A stretch of DNA of 64,000 nucleotides from contig NZ_JAATNG010000001.1 in assembly GCF_013184805.1 (NCBI RefSeq), forward strand, positions 1 to 64,000, given 5' to 3'. The notes beneath the pieces were generated by a model that did no database searches, was not told the DNA's origin, and saw only the letters and a list, made by a program, of their open reading frames with translations. The DNA is from Pseudoruegeria sp. HB172150 (GTDB taxonomy: Bacteria > Pseudomonadota > Alphaproteobacteria > Rhodobacterales > Rhodobacteraceae). Positions 31,004-40,215 of this stretch are shown here, piece after piece; within the stretch, counting starts at the first letter, position 1; the number at the start of each line of letters is the position of its first letter. Made by a program: the position numbers and the translations under genes.

Positions 31004-32665
31004 ATGCCCGACCCACAGGAGCCATCGACGGACCCGGACCGGGCGCGGTTGCGCCGGGCCCTCGGGCGGGAGCGTAGGGCCATCGGCATCGGCGCGGCGC
31101 TGAGCGCTGCAGCGGCGCTTGTGTGGCCATTGCAGGCGCTGTGCATCGCGGGGGTTTTCGCAGGGTTACTGACGGGTAACGGCATCACGCCGGGGCTGGC
31201 GGCGGTGCTGTTCGTGGCGCTGGCGGGCTTGCGCGCGGGGCTGACATGGCTGGCCGAGGGTGTGCTGTTCCGGGCGTCGCAGAACGTGATCGCGGCGGAG
31301 CGCGCGGCGATCCTGCGGCGCGAGGCGCAGGGGGCTGCGGAGTCGTCCTTTGGCGGGCCGGGCGCGGTGGCGGCGCTGGCGGCGGAGAAGCTGGAGGCGC
31401 TGCATCCCTACATCACCCGATACGCGCCGGCGCAGGCGCGGGTGGCGGTGGTGCCGCCTTTGATCCTTATCCTGGCGTTCTGGCAGAGCTGGGCGGTGGG
31501 GATCGTGTTGCTGATGGCGGGGCCGCTGATCCCGGTTTTCATGGCGCTGGTCGGCTGGGCCGCGAAGGCGGCGAGCGAAAAGCAGATGGCCGAAATCGGG
31601 CATTTGAGCGACCTGCTGGTGGACCGGCTGGCGGCGCTGCCGGATGTGCGGGTGCTGGATGCGGGTGCGCTGGTGACGTCGCGCTTCGCGGAGGCCGCGG
31701 AAGCGCTGCGGGCGCGGACGATGGCGGTGCTGCGGATCGCGTTCCTGTCCTCGACGGTGCTGGAACTTTTCGCGGCGCTGGGCGTGGCGATGGTGGCGGT
31801 TTGGGTCGGGTTCTCCCTGCTGGGTTTGTTGAGTTGGGGCGCCTGGGGTGGGGCGATTTTGCCTTTTGCCGGGATTTTCCTGCTGCTGCTGGCGCCGGAT
31901 TTCTTTCAGCCGTTACGGGATCTTGCGGCGGCATGGCATGACCGGGCGGGGGCTTTGGCCGTGGCCGGAGAGCTTGCTGCTTGGGAAGCGGAGGCGCCGG
32001 CGGAGATCCTTGGGACCGGTGGGGCCGGTGAGCCCTTGCCGGGGGCGGCGACCGTACGGGCGGAGGGTCTGACGGCACGGCGCGGGGATCGCTTGATTGC
32101 CTATCCTGATTTCACCGTTGCGCCGGGCGAGAAACTGGCGCTGAGCGGGCCGAGCGGGGCAGGGAAGACGACCTTGCTGCGGGTTCTGGCGGGGCTGGAA
32201 CGGGCTGAAGCCGGGCGTGTCGAGGTGTGCGGCGCGGCCCTGAACGATGGGACGGCGGACGGCTGGCGCGCGCGGCTGGGCTGGATGCCACAGCAGGTGG
32301 CGTTCCTGGCGCGGAGCCTGCGGTACAATGTGGGGTTCGGCGCGGCGTTGCGGCCGGAGGTGGTGGAGGCGGCGGCGCTGGACGGGGTGATCGCGACCCT
32401 GCCGCAGGGCGATCGGACGGTGCTGGGCGAAACCGGCGCGGGGCTGTCGGGGGGCGAGGCGCGGCGGGTGATGCTGGCGCGGGCGCTGGAGGCGCGGCCG
32501 GATGTGCTGCTGGCGGACGAGCCGACGGCGGATCTCGATTTCGAGACGGCGGACCGGGTGACCGAGGGGTTGCTGGAGCTGGCGGCGCGCGGCTGCACGC
32601 TGATCGTGGCGACGCATGATCCGCGGCTGATCGCGCGGATGGACCGGGTGGTGGCGGTGTCATGA
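31004..32665 (+). CDS. cydD: CydD, subunit of the cysteine/glutathione exporter for cytochrome bd assembly
   Basis: The 553-residue protein fuses six membrane helices (first about 320 residues) to an ABC ATPase with Walker A GPSGAGKTT, signature LSGGEARRVMLARAL and Walker B LLADEPTADLD. CydDC exports reduced thiols to the periplasm and is needed for functional cytochrome bd. It overlaps cydC by four bases (ATGA). The start ATG has only a weak ribosome site; no better in-frame start is seen. Confidence 0.94.
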   Translation: MPDPQEPSTDPDRARLRRALGRERRAIGIGAALSAAAALVWPLQALCIAGVFAGLLTGNGITPGLAAVLFVALAGLRAGLTWLAEGVLFRASQNVIAAERAAILRREAQGAAESSFGGPGAVAALAAEKLEALHPYITRYAPAQARVAVVPPLILILAFWQSWAVGIVLLMAGPLIPVFMALVGWAAKAASEKQMAEIGHLSDLLVDRLAALPDVRVLDAGALVTSRFAEAAEALRARTMAVLRIAFLSSTVLELFAALGVAMVAVWVGFSLLGLLSWGAWGGAILPFAGIFLLLLAPDFFQPLRDLAAAWHDRAGALAVAGELAAWEAEAPAEILGTGGAGEPLPGAATVRAEGLTARRGDRLIAYPDFTVAPGEKLALSGPSGAGKTTLLRVLAGLERAEAGRVEVCGAALNDGTADGWRARLGWMPQQVAFLARSLRYNVGFGAALRPEVVEAAALDGVIATLPQGDRTVLGETGAGLSGGEARRVMLARALEARPDVLLADEPTADLDFETADRVTEGLLELAARGCTLIVATHDPRLIARMDRVVAVS

Positions 32666-34326
32666 GGTCGATGGCGATCATCCTGCGCTACATGATCGTG
32701 GATCAGCGGCAGGCGTTGTTGCGCGGGGCGTTGCTGTCGGTCGTGGTGCTGCTGATGGGCGCGGCTCTGCTGGGGCTGTCGGGGTGGTTCATTACGGCTG
32801 CAGCTGCGGCGGGGCTGGTCGGGGCGGGGGCGGTGTTCGACGTGTTCCGCCCCTCGGCGATGGTGCGGTTCCTGGCACTGGGGCGGACGGCGGCGCGGTA
32901 TGGCGAGCGATTGCAGACGCACGATGCGACCCTGCGGGCGCTGGCGAGCGTAAGGGTGCGGTTGCTGGGGTCTCTGGTGCGAGCGCCGTACGAGCGGTTG
33001 CAGCGGGTGCGGGCGGCTCAGGCGCTGAACCGGATTACGGCGGATGTGGATGCTTTGGACGGCGTGCCGCTGCGACTGGTGTTGCCGGTGATGGCGGCGC
33101 TGGCGACGCATGTGGTGGTGTTCTTTGTGCTCTGGCGGCTGGTGGATCTGCGGGTCGCGGCGTGGGTGGCGTGTGGCTATGTCGTTGGCGGGGCTCTGGT
33201 TTTGGCGCTGGGTACGCGTGCCGCGCGGGGGGCTTCGCGGTGGGCGGAAGTGGCGGCGCAGGCGTTCCGGACGCGGCTGATCGATCTGATCGGAGGGCGG
33301 GCGGACCTGGCCGTTTACGGACAGCTGGTGCGGCAGGCGGAGGCGGTTTCGGCGGCGGAGGAGCGGCGGCGGGCGCAGGTCATGTCGCTGGATTTCATCG
33401 AGCGGGTGGCGGGGGCGGCTTTGGCGATGACCGGGGCGGTGGTGACAGGCGGCGCGCTGTGGATCGGCGGCGGGATGGCGGCGCGGGGGGAAGTTTCCCC
33501 GGCAAGCGCGGCGATCGGGGTCTTCGTCGCTCTGGCGCTGGCGGAGACGATTGCGCCACTCAGGCGGGTGCTGTCGGATCAGGGACGGATCGTGCAGGCG
33601 GCGCGGCGGGTGGCCGGGATGCTGGAGGCGCCGGCGACGGTGGGCGGCGGTTATGGCGGTGCGGCCGGGGGGATGGCGTTTTCCGGCGTCACCTACCGGC
33701 GGGTGTCGGGCGGGCGCGCGGTTCTGGACGGGGTGAGCCTGACACTGGAGCCGGGGACGGTGACGGCGGTGTCGGGGCCGAGCGGGACGGGGAAGTCGAC
33801 GCTGTTGCTGATCGGCGCCGGGTTGCTGGAGGCGGAGCGTGGAAGCGTGACGCTGGGCGGGTGCCGCGTTGCGGATTGGGAGGAGAGTGCGTTCCGGGCG
33901 GCGGTGACGCTGGTGCCGCAGCGGGCGGGGCTGTTGCAGGGGACGGTGGCGGAGAATTTGCGGCTGGCGGCGCCGGAGGCCGGGGAGGATGCGTTGTGGG
34001 AGGCGCTGGAGGCGGTGCGGCTGGATGGCGTGATCCGGGCGAAGGGCGGGCTGGAGGCGATGCTGGGGCCGCGCGGGTCGGGGCTGTCAGGCGGCGAGGC
34101 GCGGCGGCTGGTGCTGGCGCGGGCGCTGCTGCGGCGGCCGGAGGTCCTGCTGCTGGATGAGCCGACGGAAGGCATCGACGGCGAGACTTCCGCTGAGGTT
34201 CTGGCCGGTATGCGTTCAGCGCTGCCGGGGGCGGCGATCCTGATTGCCACACACAAAGAGGCCGAAATGTCGTTTGCGAACAAACGGTTCGCCTTAAAGG
34301 ACGGATGTCTGGTAAAATGCGAGTGA
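32662..34326 (+). CDS. cydC: CydC, subunit of the cysteine/glutathione exporter for cytochrome bd assembly
   Basis: The 554-residue half-transporter has a membrane domain to about residue 320 and an ATPase domain with Walker A GPSGTGKST, signature LSGGEARRLVLARAL and Walker B LLLDEPTEGID. It pairs with CydD, whose gene overlaps it. It is upstream of cydABX in the same direction, but 111 bases with an FNR-like box intervene, so cydAB probably also has its own promoter. Confidence 0.94.
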   Translation: MRSMAIILRYMIVDQRQALLRGALLSVVVLLMGAALLGLSGWFITAAAAAGLVGAGAVFDVFRPSAMVRFLALGRTAARYGERLQTHDATLRALASVRVRLLGSLVRAPYERLQRVRAAQALNRITADVDALDGVPLRLVLPVMAALATHVVVFFVLWRLVDLRVAAWVACGYVVGGALVLALGTRAARGASRWAEVAAQAFRTRLIDLIGGRADLAVYGQLVRQAEAVSAAEERRRAQVMSLDFIERVAGAALAMTGAVVTGGALWIGGGMAARGEVSPASAAIGVFVALALAETIAPLRRVLSDQGRIVQAARRVAGMLEAPATVGGGYGGAAGGMAFSGVTYRRVSGGRAVLDGVSLTLEPGTVTAVSGPSGTGKSTLLLIGAGLLEAERGSVTLGGCRVADWEESAFRAAVTLVPQRAGLLQGTVAENLRLAAPEAGEDALWEALEAVRLDGVIRAKGGLEAMLGPRGSGLSGGEARRLVLARALLRRPEVLLLDEPTEGIDGETSAEVLAGMRSALPGAAILIATHKEAEMSFANKRFALKDGCLVKCE

Positions 34327-34339
34327 AAAATGCGGCTTT

Positions 34340-34353
34340 TTGACCTGTGTCAA
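34340..34353. promoter_or_regulatory. FNR/FnrL-type box upstream of cydA
   Basis: The sequence ttgac-ctgt-gtcaa is a perfect palindrome matching the TTGAY-N4-RTCAA consensus of FNR/FnrL regulators. Its centre is about 90 bases before the cydA ATG. Oxygen-limitation control of cytochrome bd genes by FNR homologues is well established in Rhodobacteraceae and enterics. Confidence 0.65.
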
Positions 34354-34437
34354 TCATGTCTTCGCTTCGCACATATAAGAAAAGCTGAATACTTGTCCCT
34401 CCGGGGGCGGGCTATTGCACGATAGGAGTTCGGAATT

Positions 34438-36051
34438 ATGGAGTTCGGAGTTGTCGAGCTGTCGCGCCTGCAATTCGCGATGACGGCGATGTACCACTTC
34501 CTCTTCGTGCCGCTGACGCTTGGTCTGTCGATCATCGTGGCGATCATGGAGACGGTCTATGTCATGACCGGCCGCCCGATCTGGCGGCAGATGACCAAGT
34601 TCTGGGGGACGCTGTTCGGGATCAACTTCGTTCTCGGCGTCGCTACCGGCATCACGATGGAATTCCAGTTCGGGATGAACTGGAGCTATTACAGCCATTA
34701 CGTGGGCGACATCTTCGGGGCGCCGCTGGCGATCGAGGGGCTGATGGCCTTCTTCCTCGAGGCGACGTTCGTGGGGCTGTTCTTTTTCGGCTGGGACAGA
34801 CTGTCGAGGCGGGGGCACCTGCTGGTGACGTGGCTGGTGGCCATCGGATCGAATTTCTCGGCTCTGTGGATCCTGATCGCGAACGGCTGGATGCAGAACC
34901 CGGTCGGCGCGGTGTTCAATCCCGAGACGATGCGGATGGAGATGACGTCGTTCTTCGAGGTGCTGTTCAACGAGGTGGCGCAGGCGAAGTTCGTGCACAC
35001 TGTGTCGGCGGGCTATGTGACGGCGTCGTTCTTCGTGCTGGGTGTGTCCTGCTGGTACCTGCTGAAAGGCCGGCACCAGGAGCTGGCGCGGCGGTCTATC
35101 GCGGTGGCTGCGGCGTTCGGGCTGGCCTCTGCCCTGTCGGTCGTGGTGCTGGGTGACGAGTCGGGCTACGAGACCTCGCATAACCAGAAGATGAAGCTGG
35201 CGGCGATGGAGGGCATGTGGGAAACCGAGCCCGCGCCGGCTCCGTTCACGCTGTTCGGCATCCCGGATCAGGAGGCACGTGAGACGCGGTACGCGATCCA
35301 GATCCCGTGGATGATGGGGCTGATCGGGACGCGGTCGCTGACGCAGGAGATCCCCGGTATCCACGAACTGGTGGACGAGGCGGAAGAGCGTATCCACCGC
35401 GGGGTCATCGCCTATGACGCGCTGATGACGATCCGGGCGGAGCGCGACGACACGCCGGAAGACGTGCGCGCGACCTTCGAGGAGTACAGCGACGACCTTG
35501 GCTACGCGCTGCTGCTGAAGCGGTACATCGAGGATCCGCGGGACGCGGATGACGCGCTGATCGCTTCGACCGCCTGGGATACGGTGCCGACGGTCTGGCC
35601 GATCTTCTGGGCGTTCCGGATCATGGTGGGGCTTGGCTTCGCCTTTATCGCGGTGATGGCGTACTTCTTCTACCGCGCCTCGTTCAGGGGGATGCGGTTC
35701 CCGCGCTGGGCGCTGACCCTTGGCGTGATCGCGATCCCGGCGCCGTGGATCGCCGCCGAGCTTGGCTGGTTCGTGGCGGAGTTCGGGCGCCAGCCGTGGA
35801 CGGTGGACGGGGTGCTGCCCACCGCGCTGTCGGTCAGCCACCTTGGCATCGGAGACCTGCTGGTCACGCTGGCCGGGTTCATCGCCTTCTACACGGTGCT
35901 GTTCGTCATCGAGATGGCGCTGATGCTGAAATACATCCGGAAAGGGCCGTTCCAGGACGTCGAAGAGACCGACACCTGGATGGCGCGGCACGAGCACCGT
36001 CTGCGAACGCATGACGGCAAGGGCCCTTTTGCGGAAACCCCGGCGGAGTAA
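34438..36051 (+). CDS. cydA: CydA, cytochrome bd ubiquinol oxidase subunit I
   Basis: The 537-residue membrane protein carries hemes b558, b595 and d. The N terminus (LSRLQFAMTAMYHFLFVPLT) holds the conserved heme-ligand histidine, and GRQPWTVDGVLPT lies in the C-terminal half. The quinol-binding Q-loop is the long E. coli-like form, including MKLAAMEGMWETEPAPAPFT near residue 250, so this is a bd-I type enzyme and not the short-loop cyanide-insensitive oxidase. An aggag site precedes the ATG. cydB follows after five bases. Confidence 0.97.
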   Translation: MEFGVVELSRLQFAMTAMYHFLFVPLTLGLSIIVAIMETVYVMTGRPIWRQMTKFWGTLFGINFVLGVATGITMEFQFGMNWSYYSHYVGDIFGAPLAIEGLMAFFLEATFVGLFFFGWDRLSRRGHLLVTWLVAIGSNFSALWILIANGWMQNPVGAVFNPETMRMEMTSFFEVLFNEVAQAKFVHTVSAGYVTASFFVLGVSCWYLLKGRHQELARRSIAVAAAFGLASALSVVVLGDESGYETSHNQKMKLAAMEGMWETEPAPAPFTLFGIPDQEARETRYAIQIPWMMGLIGTRSLTQEIPGIHELVDEAEERIHRGVIAYDALMTIRAERDDTPEDVRATFEEYSDDLGYALLLKRYIEDPRDADDALIASTAWDTVPTVWPIFWAFRIMVGLGFAFIAVMAYFFYRASFRGMRFPRWALTLGVIAIPAPWIAAELGWFVAEFGRQPWTVDGVLPTALSVSHLGIGDLLVTLAGFIAFYTVLFVIEMALMLKYIRKGPFQDVEETDTWMARHEHRLRTHDGKGPFAETPAE

Positions 36052-36056
36052 GAGAC

Positions 36057-37220
36057 ATGGTCCTGTATGAGCTAATCGACTACGACGTTTTGCGGGTGAT
36101 CTGGTGGCTGTTGCTGGGCGTGCTGCTGATCGGGTTCGCGCTGACCGACGGGTTCGACATGGGGGTCGGCGCGCTGCTGCCCTTCGTGGCGAAGACCGAC
36201 ACGGAGCGGCGCGTTGTCATCAACACAGTAGGGCCGGTCTGGGAAGGCAACCAGGTCTGGTTCATCCTGGGCGGCGGCGCGATATTCGCCGCCTGGCCGC
36301 CGCTTTACGCGGTCAGCTTCTCCGGCTTCTACCTGGCGATGTTCCTTGTACTCGCGGCGCTGATCCTGCGGCCGGTGGGATTCAAGTACCGCTCAAAGCG
36401 GGACAGCGAAACCTGGCGGAGCCGCTGGGACTGGGCGCTGTTCGTCGGCGGCGCAGTGCCGGCGCTGGTGTTCGGCGTGGCGGTGGGGAACGTCCTGCAG
36501 GGCGTGCCGTTCTACCTGACCGAGGATCTGATGCCGATGTATCCGGGCAACTTCATTCTGAAGCTACTGGGGCTGCTTAATCCGTTCGCGCTGCTGGCGG
36601 GTGTGGTGTCGCTGTCGATGCTGCTGATGCACGGCGCGGCGTGGATCTCGCTGAAGACCGAAGGCGCGGTGGCCGCGCGGGCGCGGCAGTACGGCACGAC
36701 GGCCGGGATGGTCGCGGCGGCGGGCTATGCGCTGGCCGGCCTGTGGCTGCATTTCGGGATCGACGGTTTTGCGCTGGTGAACGATCCGGTGGCGTCCGGC
36801 CCGTCGAACCCGCTGTATTCCGAGGTCGTGCAGGGCGGCAGCTGGTTCGCGGTCTATGGCGACCGGCCCTGGGCGCTGATCGCGCCGGTGCTGGGCTTTG
36901 CCGGGATCGCGCTGGCCATCATGGGGTTGCGCGCGGGGCGCGAGGTGTCGACGCTTCTGTGGTCGAAGATGGGGATCCTCGGGATCATCTCTTCGGTCGG
37001 GCTGACGATGTTCCCGTTCATCCTGCCGTCGACGCTTGACCCGAATTCGTCGCTGACGGTGTGGGATGCCTCGTCCTCGCACCAGACGCTGTTCGTTATG
37101 CTGGTGGCGACGGTGATCTTCATGCCGATCATCCTCGCCTACACGGCGTGGGTCTACAAAGTGCTGTGGGGCAAGGTGACCGAGGACGACGTCACCGGCA
37201 ATTCCGACAGCGTGTACTGA
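36057..37220 (+). CDS. cydB: CydB, cytochrome bd ubiquinol oxidase subunit II
   Basis: The 387-residue protein has eight to nine hydrophobic helices. Family motifs include LRVIWWLLLGVLLIGFALTDG with FDMGVG near residue 30 and GPVWEGNQVWFI near residue 60. It is the structural partner of CydA in the quinol oxidase. It follows cydA closely and precedes cydX by 15 bases, so the three are one transcription unit. Confidence 0.97.
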   Translation: MVLYELIDYDVLRVIWWLLLGVLLIGFALTDGFDMGVGALLPFVAKTDTERRVVINTVGPVWEGNQVWFILGGGAIFAAWPPLYAVSFSGFYLAMFLVLAALILRPVGFKYRSKRDSETWRSRWDWALFVGGAVPALVFGVAVGNVLQGVPFYLTEDLMPMYPGNFILKLLGLLNPFALLAGVVSLSMLLMHGAAWISLKTEGAVAARARQYGTTAGMVAAAGYALAGLWLHFGIDGFALVNDPVASGPSNPLYSEVVQGGSWFAVYGDRPWALIAPVLGFAGIALAIMGLRAGREVSTLLWSKMGILGIISSVGLTMFPFILPSTLDPNSSLTVWDASSSHQTLFVMLVATVIFMPIILAYTAWVYKVLWGKVTEDDVTGNSDSVY

Positions 37221-37235
37221 GAAAGGAGAAGCTCA

Positions 37236-37370
37236 ATGTGGTATTTCGCCTGGATCCTCGGACTTCCGCTGGCGGCGCTGTTCGCCGTGCTGAACGCGAT
37301 GTGGCTGGAGCTGCGCGAGGACGCTGCGCTGGCCGAAGAAAACGACGATTCCACCGGCAGTCGCCCCTGA
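37236..37370 (+). CDS. cydX: CydX, small subunit of cytochrome bd
   Basis: This 44-residue single-helix protein starts MWYFAWILGLPLA, the recognisable CydX/YbgT signature, and continues through NAMWLELRED to an acidic tail. The ribosome site gaaaggagaa lies just before the ATG. CydX binds CydA and stabilises the heme arrangement of the oxidase. Such short genes are often missed by automatic annotation. Confidence 0.93.
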   Translation: MWYFAWILGLPLAALFAVLNAMWLELREDAALAEENDDSTGSRP

Positions 37371-37464
37371 CGGTGGATACAGTCCCGGACGCCTGACGCG
37401 CCCGGGGAACCTTACCCTGAAACGATAATGATCCGCTGCGCCCTCGGCGGGAGTGGAGGAAGCT

Positions 37465-38784
37465 ATGACGGTTGATAGGAACGTTACAATCAGTCGTAGG
37501 GGATTGCTGGGTCTGGCGGCTGGCGGTGCCGTTCTGGGTGCTGTCGGGGCACCGGAGGCACAGGCGCAGCCGGTGTCGACCAATGCGAATATCGTGATTA
37601 TCGGCGCGGGCGCCGGGGGCACCGCGCTGGCGAACAGGCTGGTGCGGCGTCTGGAGGGCGCGGATATTACGCTGATCGATCCACGGCAGGATCACCTGTA
37701 CCAGCCGGGCCTGTCACTGGTGGCGACGGGGCTGAAACCGGCGAGCTATGTCGTGTCGAAGACCACCGACTGGTTGCCGCGCGGCGTGACGCTGATCGCA
37801 GAGGCGGCGGAGGCCATCGATCCCGACGCGCAGACGGTCGCGACCTCTGGCGGGCAGGTTCTGGCATACGATTACCTCGTAGTGGCGCCGGGGCTGGTAC
37901 TGGACCACGATGCGATCGAGGGTTTCTCACTGGACCTCGTAGGGCAGATGGGGATCGGCGCGCTTTACGCCGGGCCGGGCTATGCCGCGCGGACGTGGGA
38001 GGCGGCGCAGCAGTTCACCGAGGAGGGCGGCGTGGGGATCTTCACCCGGCCGGCGACCGAGATGAAATGCGCAGGCGCGCCGCTGAAGCACACCTTTCTG
38101 ATCGACGACATCGCACGGACGGCGGGCAATCGCGGGAAGATGGAGATCACCTATGCCGCGCCACAGGGGGCGCTGTTCGGCGTGCCCATCGTCGCCGAGA
38201 AAGTGCGGATGCTGTTCGGTAATCGCGGGATCAGGACCGCCATGCAGCATACGCTGAAGGCCATCGAGCCGGGGGAGAAACGGGCGACGTTTACCACCGC
38301 CGATGGCGAGACGGAGATGGAGTACGACTATATCCACGTGATCCCGCCGCAGCGTGCGCCGGAGGTGATCCGGCAGTCCGGGTTGAGCTGGGCAGACAAG
38401 TGGACAGATCAGGGCTGGGTCGAGTGCGACATGGCCACTTTGCGCCACCTGCGCTACGGGAACATCTGGGCGCTGGGCGACGTGGCGGGGGTGCCGAAGG
38501 GCAAGACCGCGGCCAGCGTGAAATGGCAGGTGCCGGTGGTCGAGGACGGGCTGGTCGCCGCGATCGCGGGGACGGAGCCGGTGGAGACGTACAACGGCTA
38601 TACCTCCTGCCCGATGATCACGCGGGTCGGGCGGGCGATGCTGGTCGAGTTCGACTACAACAACGATCTGGTGCCGTCGTTCCCGGGGATTATCGCGCCG
38701 CTGGAGGAGCTGTGGATCAGCTGGCTGATGAAGGAAGTGGCACTGAAGGCCACCTATAACGCCATGCTGCGCGGACGCGCGTGA
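37465..38784 (+). CDS. sqr: Type II sulfide:quinone oxidoreductase with a Tat-like N terminus
   Basis: The 439-residue flavoprotein has a Rossmann FAD site (NIVIIGAGAGGTALANRL, from residue 42) and two cysteines in SQR contexts: Cys202 in MKCAGAPLKH and Cys382 in NGYTSCPMI, the latter as in mitochondrial-type (type II) SQR. It would oxidise sulfide and pass electrons to quinone. The N terminus has SRRGLLGLAAGG and an Ala-x-Ala region, a twin-arginine signal, which is unusual for SQR. ggagg precedes the ATG. It follows cydX by 94 bases, joining sulfide oxidation to a sulfide-resistant oxidase. It could instead be another SQR-like persulfide oxidoreductase. Confidence 0.82.
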   Translation: MTVDRNVTISRRGLLGLAAGGAVLGAVGAPEAQAQPVSTNANIVIIGAGAGGTALANRLVRRLEGADITLIDPRQDHLYQPGLSLVATGLKPASYVVSKTTDWLPRGVTLIAEAAEAIDPDAQTVATSGGQVLAYDYLVVAPGLVLDHDAIEGFSLDLVGQMGIGALYAGPGYAARTWEAAQQFTEEGGVGIFTRPATEMKCAGAPLKHTFLIDDIARTAGNRGKMEITYAAPQGALFGVPIVAEKVRMLFGNRGIRTAMQHTLKAIEPGEKRATFTTADGETEMEYDYIHVIPPQRAPEVIRQSGLSWADKWTDQGWVECDMATLRHLRYGNIWALGDVAGVPKGKTAASVKWQVPVVEDGLVAAIAGTEPVETYNGYTSCPMITRVGRAMLVEFDYNNDLVPSFPGIIAPLEELWISWLMKEVALKATYNAMLRGRA

Positions 38785-38797
38785 GGAAGATCTAGCC

Positions 38798-39160
38798 ATG
38801 AAAGACATGACATTCGGGACGATGATCGCGGTGTTCGAGGAGATTTTCGGGCGCTGGCTGTTCTGGGGAATGGTGGTCGTCGCCGTGGTGGTGACTTTGG
38901 CCTATCTCTACGTGCTGATCCGCGACCGCTCAGTCAGTTGGCGCAAGTTTCTGTGGGCGCAATTGGCGATGCCGGTGGGCGCGGTGGCGGCGGTTTGGTT
39001 CCTGATGGCGGTGACTCATTCGCGGATTTCCGATATCGGCGGGCCGGTCGACGTGATCGTGCTGCTGGGCGTAGCGGCGATGGGGGCCGTGGGGGCGGCG
39101 ATACTCGTCTACACGGTGCAGTCGCTGATCTGGCCGCCGGAGCGAGACGGCGGGGTCTAA
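38798..39160 (+). CDS. DUF5368 family membrane protein
   Basis: The 120-residue protein has three hydrophobic segments (residues about 18-41, 52-70 and 84-108). The start MKDMTFGTMIAVFEEIFGR and the LAYLYVLIRDR stretch correspond to the DUF5368 family of Rhodobacteraceae. It lies 13 bases after the SQR gene and is probably cotranscribed with it. A role as membrane partner of the quinone-linked enzyme is possible but unproven. Confidence 0.8.
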   Translation: MKDMTFGTMIAVFEEIFGRWLFWGMVVVAVVVTLAYLYVLIRDRSVSWRKFLWAQLAMPVGAVAAVWFLMAVTHSRISDIGGPVDVIVLLGVAAMGAVGAAILVYTVQSLIWPPERDGGV

Positions 39161-39280
39161 GATTTCGCGCGGCTCCGGCGGGTCGCCGGGACCGCGTGTC
39201 AGTTGACAATTCTGACAATTCAAGTAGGTTTTTCGACAGCCAGCGCTTGGGCCGAGCCAACCTTTCAGCGGGCCAGGTGC

Positions 39281-40108
39281 ATGAGTTTCCATCCGAGAAT
39301 GCAGGCGACGGTTCAGGGGATCACCCTGCTGCAGGAATTGAACAGCCTGTCGCTGGACCGGGCCTGCGTGGATTTCTGGGAGGTGCAGAGCGAGGCGGGG
39401 GCGGTGGGCCGCTATGTCTCGCCACATCCGCGGCTGGTGCAGTTCTTTGATGGCGCGGCGATGGAACTGGCGCGGCCGGGGCAGGAAGCGGGCGTTTCGG
39501 CGTCGGTCTGCTATATCCCGGCGGAGTTCCCGACCTTTGGAGTGATCGGCACGGCGCGGCGGCTGCGGCACCTGGACATTCACCTGCAGGCGGACCGGCT
39601 GGTGGAAATCCTGGGGCCGGACGCGGCGATGGACCGGCCGCATTTCCTGCCGCAATCGCCGACGGTGCTGAAGCTGGGCGAGATGCTGGCAGGGGAATGC
39701 GTGCGGCCGGCGCGTCCGGCGGGATACGCCTCGGCTCTGACGGAAGCCATCGTGCATGAGACGTTTCATCTGGCGAGCACGGCGGACAATGGCGTGGGCT
39801 GGCTGGCGCAGGTGACGCGGTATGTCGAGGACAACCTCGAGGAGCCGATCTGCCTGGGCACGCTGTGTTCCATCGCGGGTATGTCGCGGACGCAGTTCTC
39901 GCGCCGGTTTCGGGAAGAAACCGGGCTGCCGCCCTATCGGTGGGTGAAGAGGGCACGGATCGCGCGGGCGCAGGAGATGCTGCAGCGGGGCACACCACTT
40001 GCAGAGGCGGCCTGCGCAGCGGGGTTCGCGGACCAGGCGCATTTCACGCGGTCATTCCGGGATGCGACGGGGATGACGCCGGGGTCGTGGCTGGCGCAGT
40101 ACGAATAG
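39281..40108 (+). CDS. AraC-family transcriptional regulator
   Basis: The 275-residue protein has an N-terminal sensing domain and a C-terminal pair of helix-turn-helix motifs: LGTLCSIAGMSRTQFSRRFREETG and LAEAACAAGFADQAHFTRSFRDATGMTPG. It precedes a TonB-dependent siderophore receptor by about 100 bases, so control of that receptor by the internalised siderophore is likely. The ATG has a weak ribosome site; a TTG 26 codons earlier is an alternative but overlaps a TTGACA promoter-like element. Confidence 0.88.
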   Translation: MSFHPRMQATVQGITLLQELNSLSLDRACVDFWEVQSEAGAVGRYVSPHPRLVQFFDGAAMELARPGQEAGVSASVCYIPAEFPTFGVIGTARRLRHLDIHLQADRLVEILGPDAAMDRPHFLPQSPTVLKLGEMLAGECVRPARPAGYASALTEAIVHETFHLASTADNGVGWLAQVTRYVEDNLEEPICLGTLCSIAGMSRTQFSRRFREETGLPPYRWVKRARIARAQEMLQRGTPLAEAACAAGFADQAHFTRSFRDATGMTPGSWLAQYE

Positions 40109-40215
40109 TCAAAGGCCGGGCGGAACGTTCAATACGAAACCGCACCTTTGGATTATGGAAACCTCTGTTCGAACGCGAATGGGGATCCGGCGCCACATGC
40201 CGGAGCGTAGCAAAA

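Noticed and set aside
30436-31188. 250-codon frame extending the small DUF4278-like protein
   Set aside because: Only the last 64 codons have the repeat pattern and a ribosome site; the upstream part crosses the folded leader and the cydD start.
34354-36012. 552-codon frame opposite cydA
   Set aside because: It is antisense to cydA, His/Arg/Gln-rich shadow composition.
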